Shown here piece after piece: positions 36,967 to 37,862 of a DNA stretch of 37,862 nt. Positions within the stretch are counted from its first letter, which is position 1. Every line of letters begins with the position of its first letter. This DNA comes from a virus, in the IMG/VR virus record IMGVR_UViG_3300038451_000177, positions 1-37,862 of that record. One strand, given 5' to 3'. Below the pieces are notes generated by a model. The model was given only the letters and a program-made list of their open reading frames with translations, did no database searches and had not been told where the DNA came from. Both the position numbers and the translations under genes were made by a program.

Positions 36967-37200
36967 TTAGCTGACGGGCGCGACGACCGCGGGAGCGAAC
37001 TCGGTTTCCGGCGAATATTCGTAGGCTCGGTTACTGCCGTCCCAGACGACGCCCAAGCAGTCCTTGTCCCGGACCTCCTCATCGGTGACACTTTCGCGGA
37101 CGACCGTTCCCGTGCGCCCATACGCGAAATCGAACGGGATTGCGCTTGGTTTGGTCACCCGTGCGCCGGTAGCGAAACTGCGGAGCGGGGCGGTAAACAC
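36967..37200 (-). CDS. Minus-strand cassette gene between portal and scaffold
   Basis: 77 residues from GTG 37200, preferred because a perfect TATAAT lies 6 nt upstream; in-frame starts further out pass through the box. The protein reads VFTAPLRSFATGARVTK, then FAYGRTGTVVRESVTDEEVR, then CLGVVWDGSNRAYEYSPETE. The codon use looks coding. A lone reversed gene with its own promoter between two virion genes is the usual picture of a phage moron. The 3' and 5' flanks carry a 14-bp direct repeat. Function unknown. Confidence 0.6.
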   Translation of the reverse strand: MFTAPLRSFATGARVTKPSAIPFDFAYGRTGTVVRESVTDEEVRDKDCLGVVWDGSNRAYEYSPETEFAPAVVAPVS

Positions 37201-37206
37201 AGGCAC

Positions 37207-37212
37207 ATTATA
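37207..37212 (-). promoter_or_regulatory. -10 box TATAAT of the cassette gene
   Basis: Exact TATAAT on the minus strand, 6 nt before GTG 37200. The -35 region is weak (GTTAAA at 16 nt). Predicts a leaderless message read only from this promoter. Confidence 0.5.
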
Positions 37213-37358
37213 GCAGGACAGCCACAAGTTTAACGCACGGGGAGCGCGGGCGAGCCAGCAGGTCTTTCCGGCTCGCCATCATCCCGGCCCCGTTCGAGGA
37301 AGACCAATCCACGCCCAGCGGTGGGCTTATACGCCGCGCTTATCCATAGGAGCAATCC

Positions 37359-37862
37359 ATGCCACCGACAGACGTTCGAGATTCCGCAGCAACCGAAACC
37401 GCAGAGCCGCAGATCCCGGAAGACGATTTCGAAGCCTTCCAGGCATTCCGCGACTCGCAGGACTCGGGCGAACCGCCCGCGGCGGGCGATGCTGCGCAGC
37501 CGACATCCGAAGCGACTGAGGAAGCTCAGGCCGCTGAAACCGCCGCGGCTTTGGAAACCGCGGAAGTAACGGAGGAAACTCCGGAAGACAAGGAGAAGAA
37601 GGGTATCTCGCGCCGCTTCCACAAGCTCACAGCTAAAATTACGCAACTCGAAGAGGAGTTGAAGGAGCTCAAAGGCGACGCGATCGACGAGGAAACCACG
37701 GAGACGGCAGCACCACCCGCCGCGCCTCCGGCGGCGACCACCAAGCTGGTGGCGCCCAAGCTCGCCGACTTTGAAACCTTCGAGGAGTACGAGGCGGCCA
37801 AGGACCAGTACCACGAACAGGTACTGGAACAGCGCCTCGCCGAACAGAAGGCCGAGCTGGCC
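37359..37862 (+). CDS. Scaffolding-like head assembly protein (partial, 3' end outside)
   Basis: The 168 visible residues are acidic and helical: EPQIPEDDFEAFQAFRDSQD, a long Glu/Ala region, a basic turn KEKKGISRRFHKLTAKITQL leading into a coiled coil, then LADFETFEEYEAAKDQYHEQ. Scaffolds of this kind, directly after portal, shape the procapsid and leave before DNA entry. TAGGAG precedes ATG 37359 by 7 nt, a clear ribosome site. The gene runs off the window at base 37862; the major capsid gene is expected next. Confidence 0.8.
   Translation, partial: MPPTDVRDSAATETAEPQIPEDDFEAFQAFRDSQDSGEPPAAGDAAQPTSEATEEAQAAETAAALETAEVTEETPEDKEKKGISRRFHKLTAKITQLEEELKELKGDAIDEETTETAAPPAAPPAATTKLVAPKLADFETFEEYEAAKDQYHEQVLEQRLAEQKAELA

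Larger units (their letters stand above)
36956..37232 (+). repeat. 14-bp direct repeats flanking the minus-strand cassette
   Basis: CAGCCACAAGTTTA occurs at 36956-36969 and 37219-37232. The first copy contains the stop (TTA) of the minus-strand gene and the second lies upstream of its promoter. The pair brackets one gene and its -10 box. Confidence 0.65.

Noticed and set aside
37230-37814. 194-residue minus-strand frame opposite the scaffold gene
   Set aside because: It mirrors the acidic scaffold gene; the part outside the scaffold has no usable start codon.

Overview
The window is a GC-rich stretch of a tailed-phage genome (podovirus type), or possibly an integrated copy. The evidence is a P22-type portal followed by a scaffold-like protein at the right edge, a terminase pair, a block of ejection/internal-virion genes ending in a 2564-residue polyvalent protein, and tail-fibre genes at the left edge. 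Capsid and tail-tube genes are missing, and both ends fall inside virion genes (left in tail fibre, right in scaffold), so the window looks like most of a circularly permuted map with the capsid/tail segment outside it. A tyrosine recombinase suggests a temperate lifestyle. The host is not certain. Several small accessory proteins (15327, 15943, 16721) resemble, from memory, families common in soil Acidobacteriota such as Solibacter relatives. This is inference.

Layout. 1-1839: tail-fibre genes with a LamG-like lectin domain. 1776-2153 (minus): Tat-signal phage protein. 2169-5492: DUF2824/GNAT-like protein and two Gln/Ala-rich ejection proteins. 5531-13225: giant polyvalent protein with a histidine phosphatase domain whose sequence order is circularly permuted, a DdrB/ParB-like domain and a degenerate zincin-like motif. 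13238-14765: six-gene minus-strand operon. 14766-14877: divergent promoter region with an inverted repeat. 14878-17119: first rightward accessory operon. 17120-17406: hairpin, three palindromic iterons and an AT-rich tract, a candidate replication origin or partition site, leading into an HTH gene. 17734-26389: long chain of mostly tiny, overlapping genes including zinc-ribbon proteins, an HNH nuclease and a C5-cytosine methyltransferase. 26506-28809: small early genes with KTSC and LuxR-type HTH proteins. 28895-29497: integrase. 29533-34737: terminase, tandem paralogues and small virion-region genes, with a GroES-like protein. 34737-37862: portal, a minus-strand cassette and scaffold.

How it fits together. 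Virion genes are read rightward. The ejection proteins and polyvalent protein probably enter the cell with the DNA. The central operons look like takeover and replication functions, and the right block packages DNA and builds the head. Operons are tightly coupled by ATGA, TGATG and GTGA overlaps. The first gene after each recognisable promoter usually has its start codon only 6-8 nt after the -10 box, so leaderless transcripts appear to be a general rule here.

Most unusual signals: the permuted phosphatase; two places inside the giant gene (about 9030-9149 and 10590-10799) where codon-position bias moves to the +1 frame and runs into a stop; the recurrent leaderless promoters; the iteron locus; and three candidate cassettes flanked by short direct repeats.
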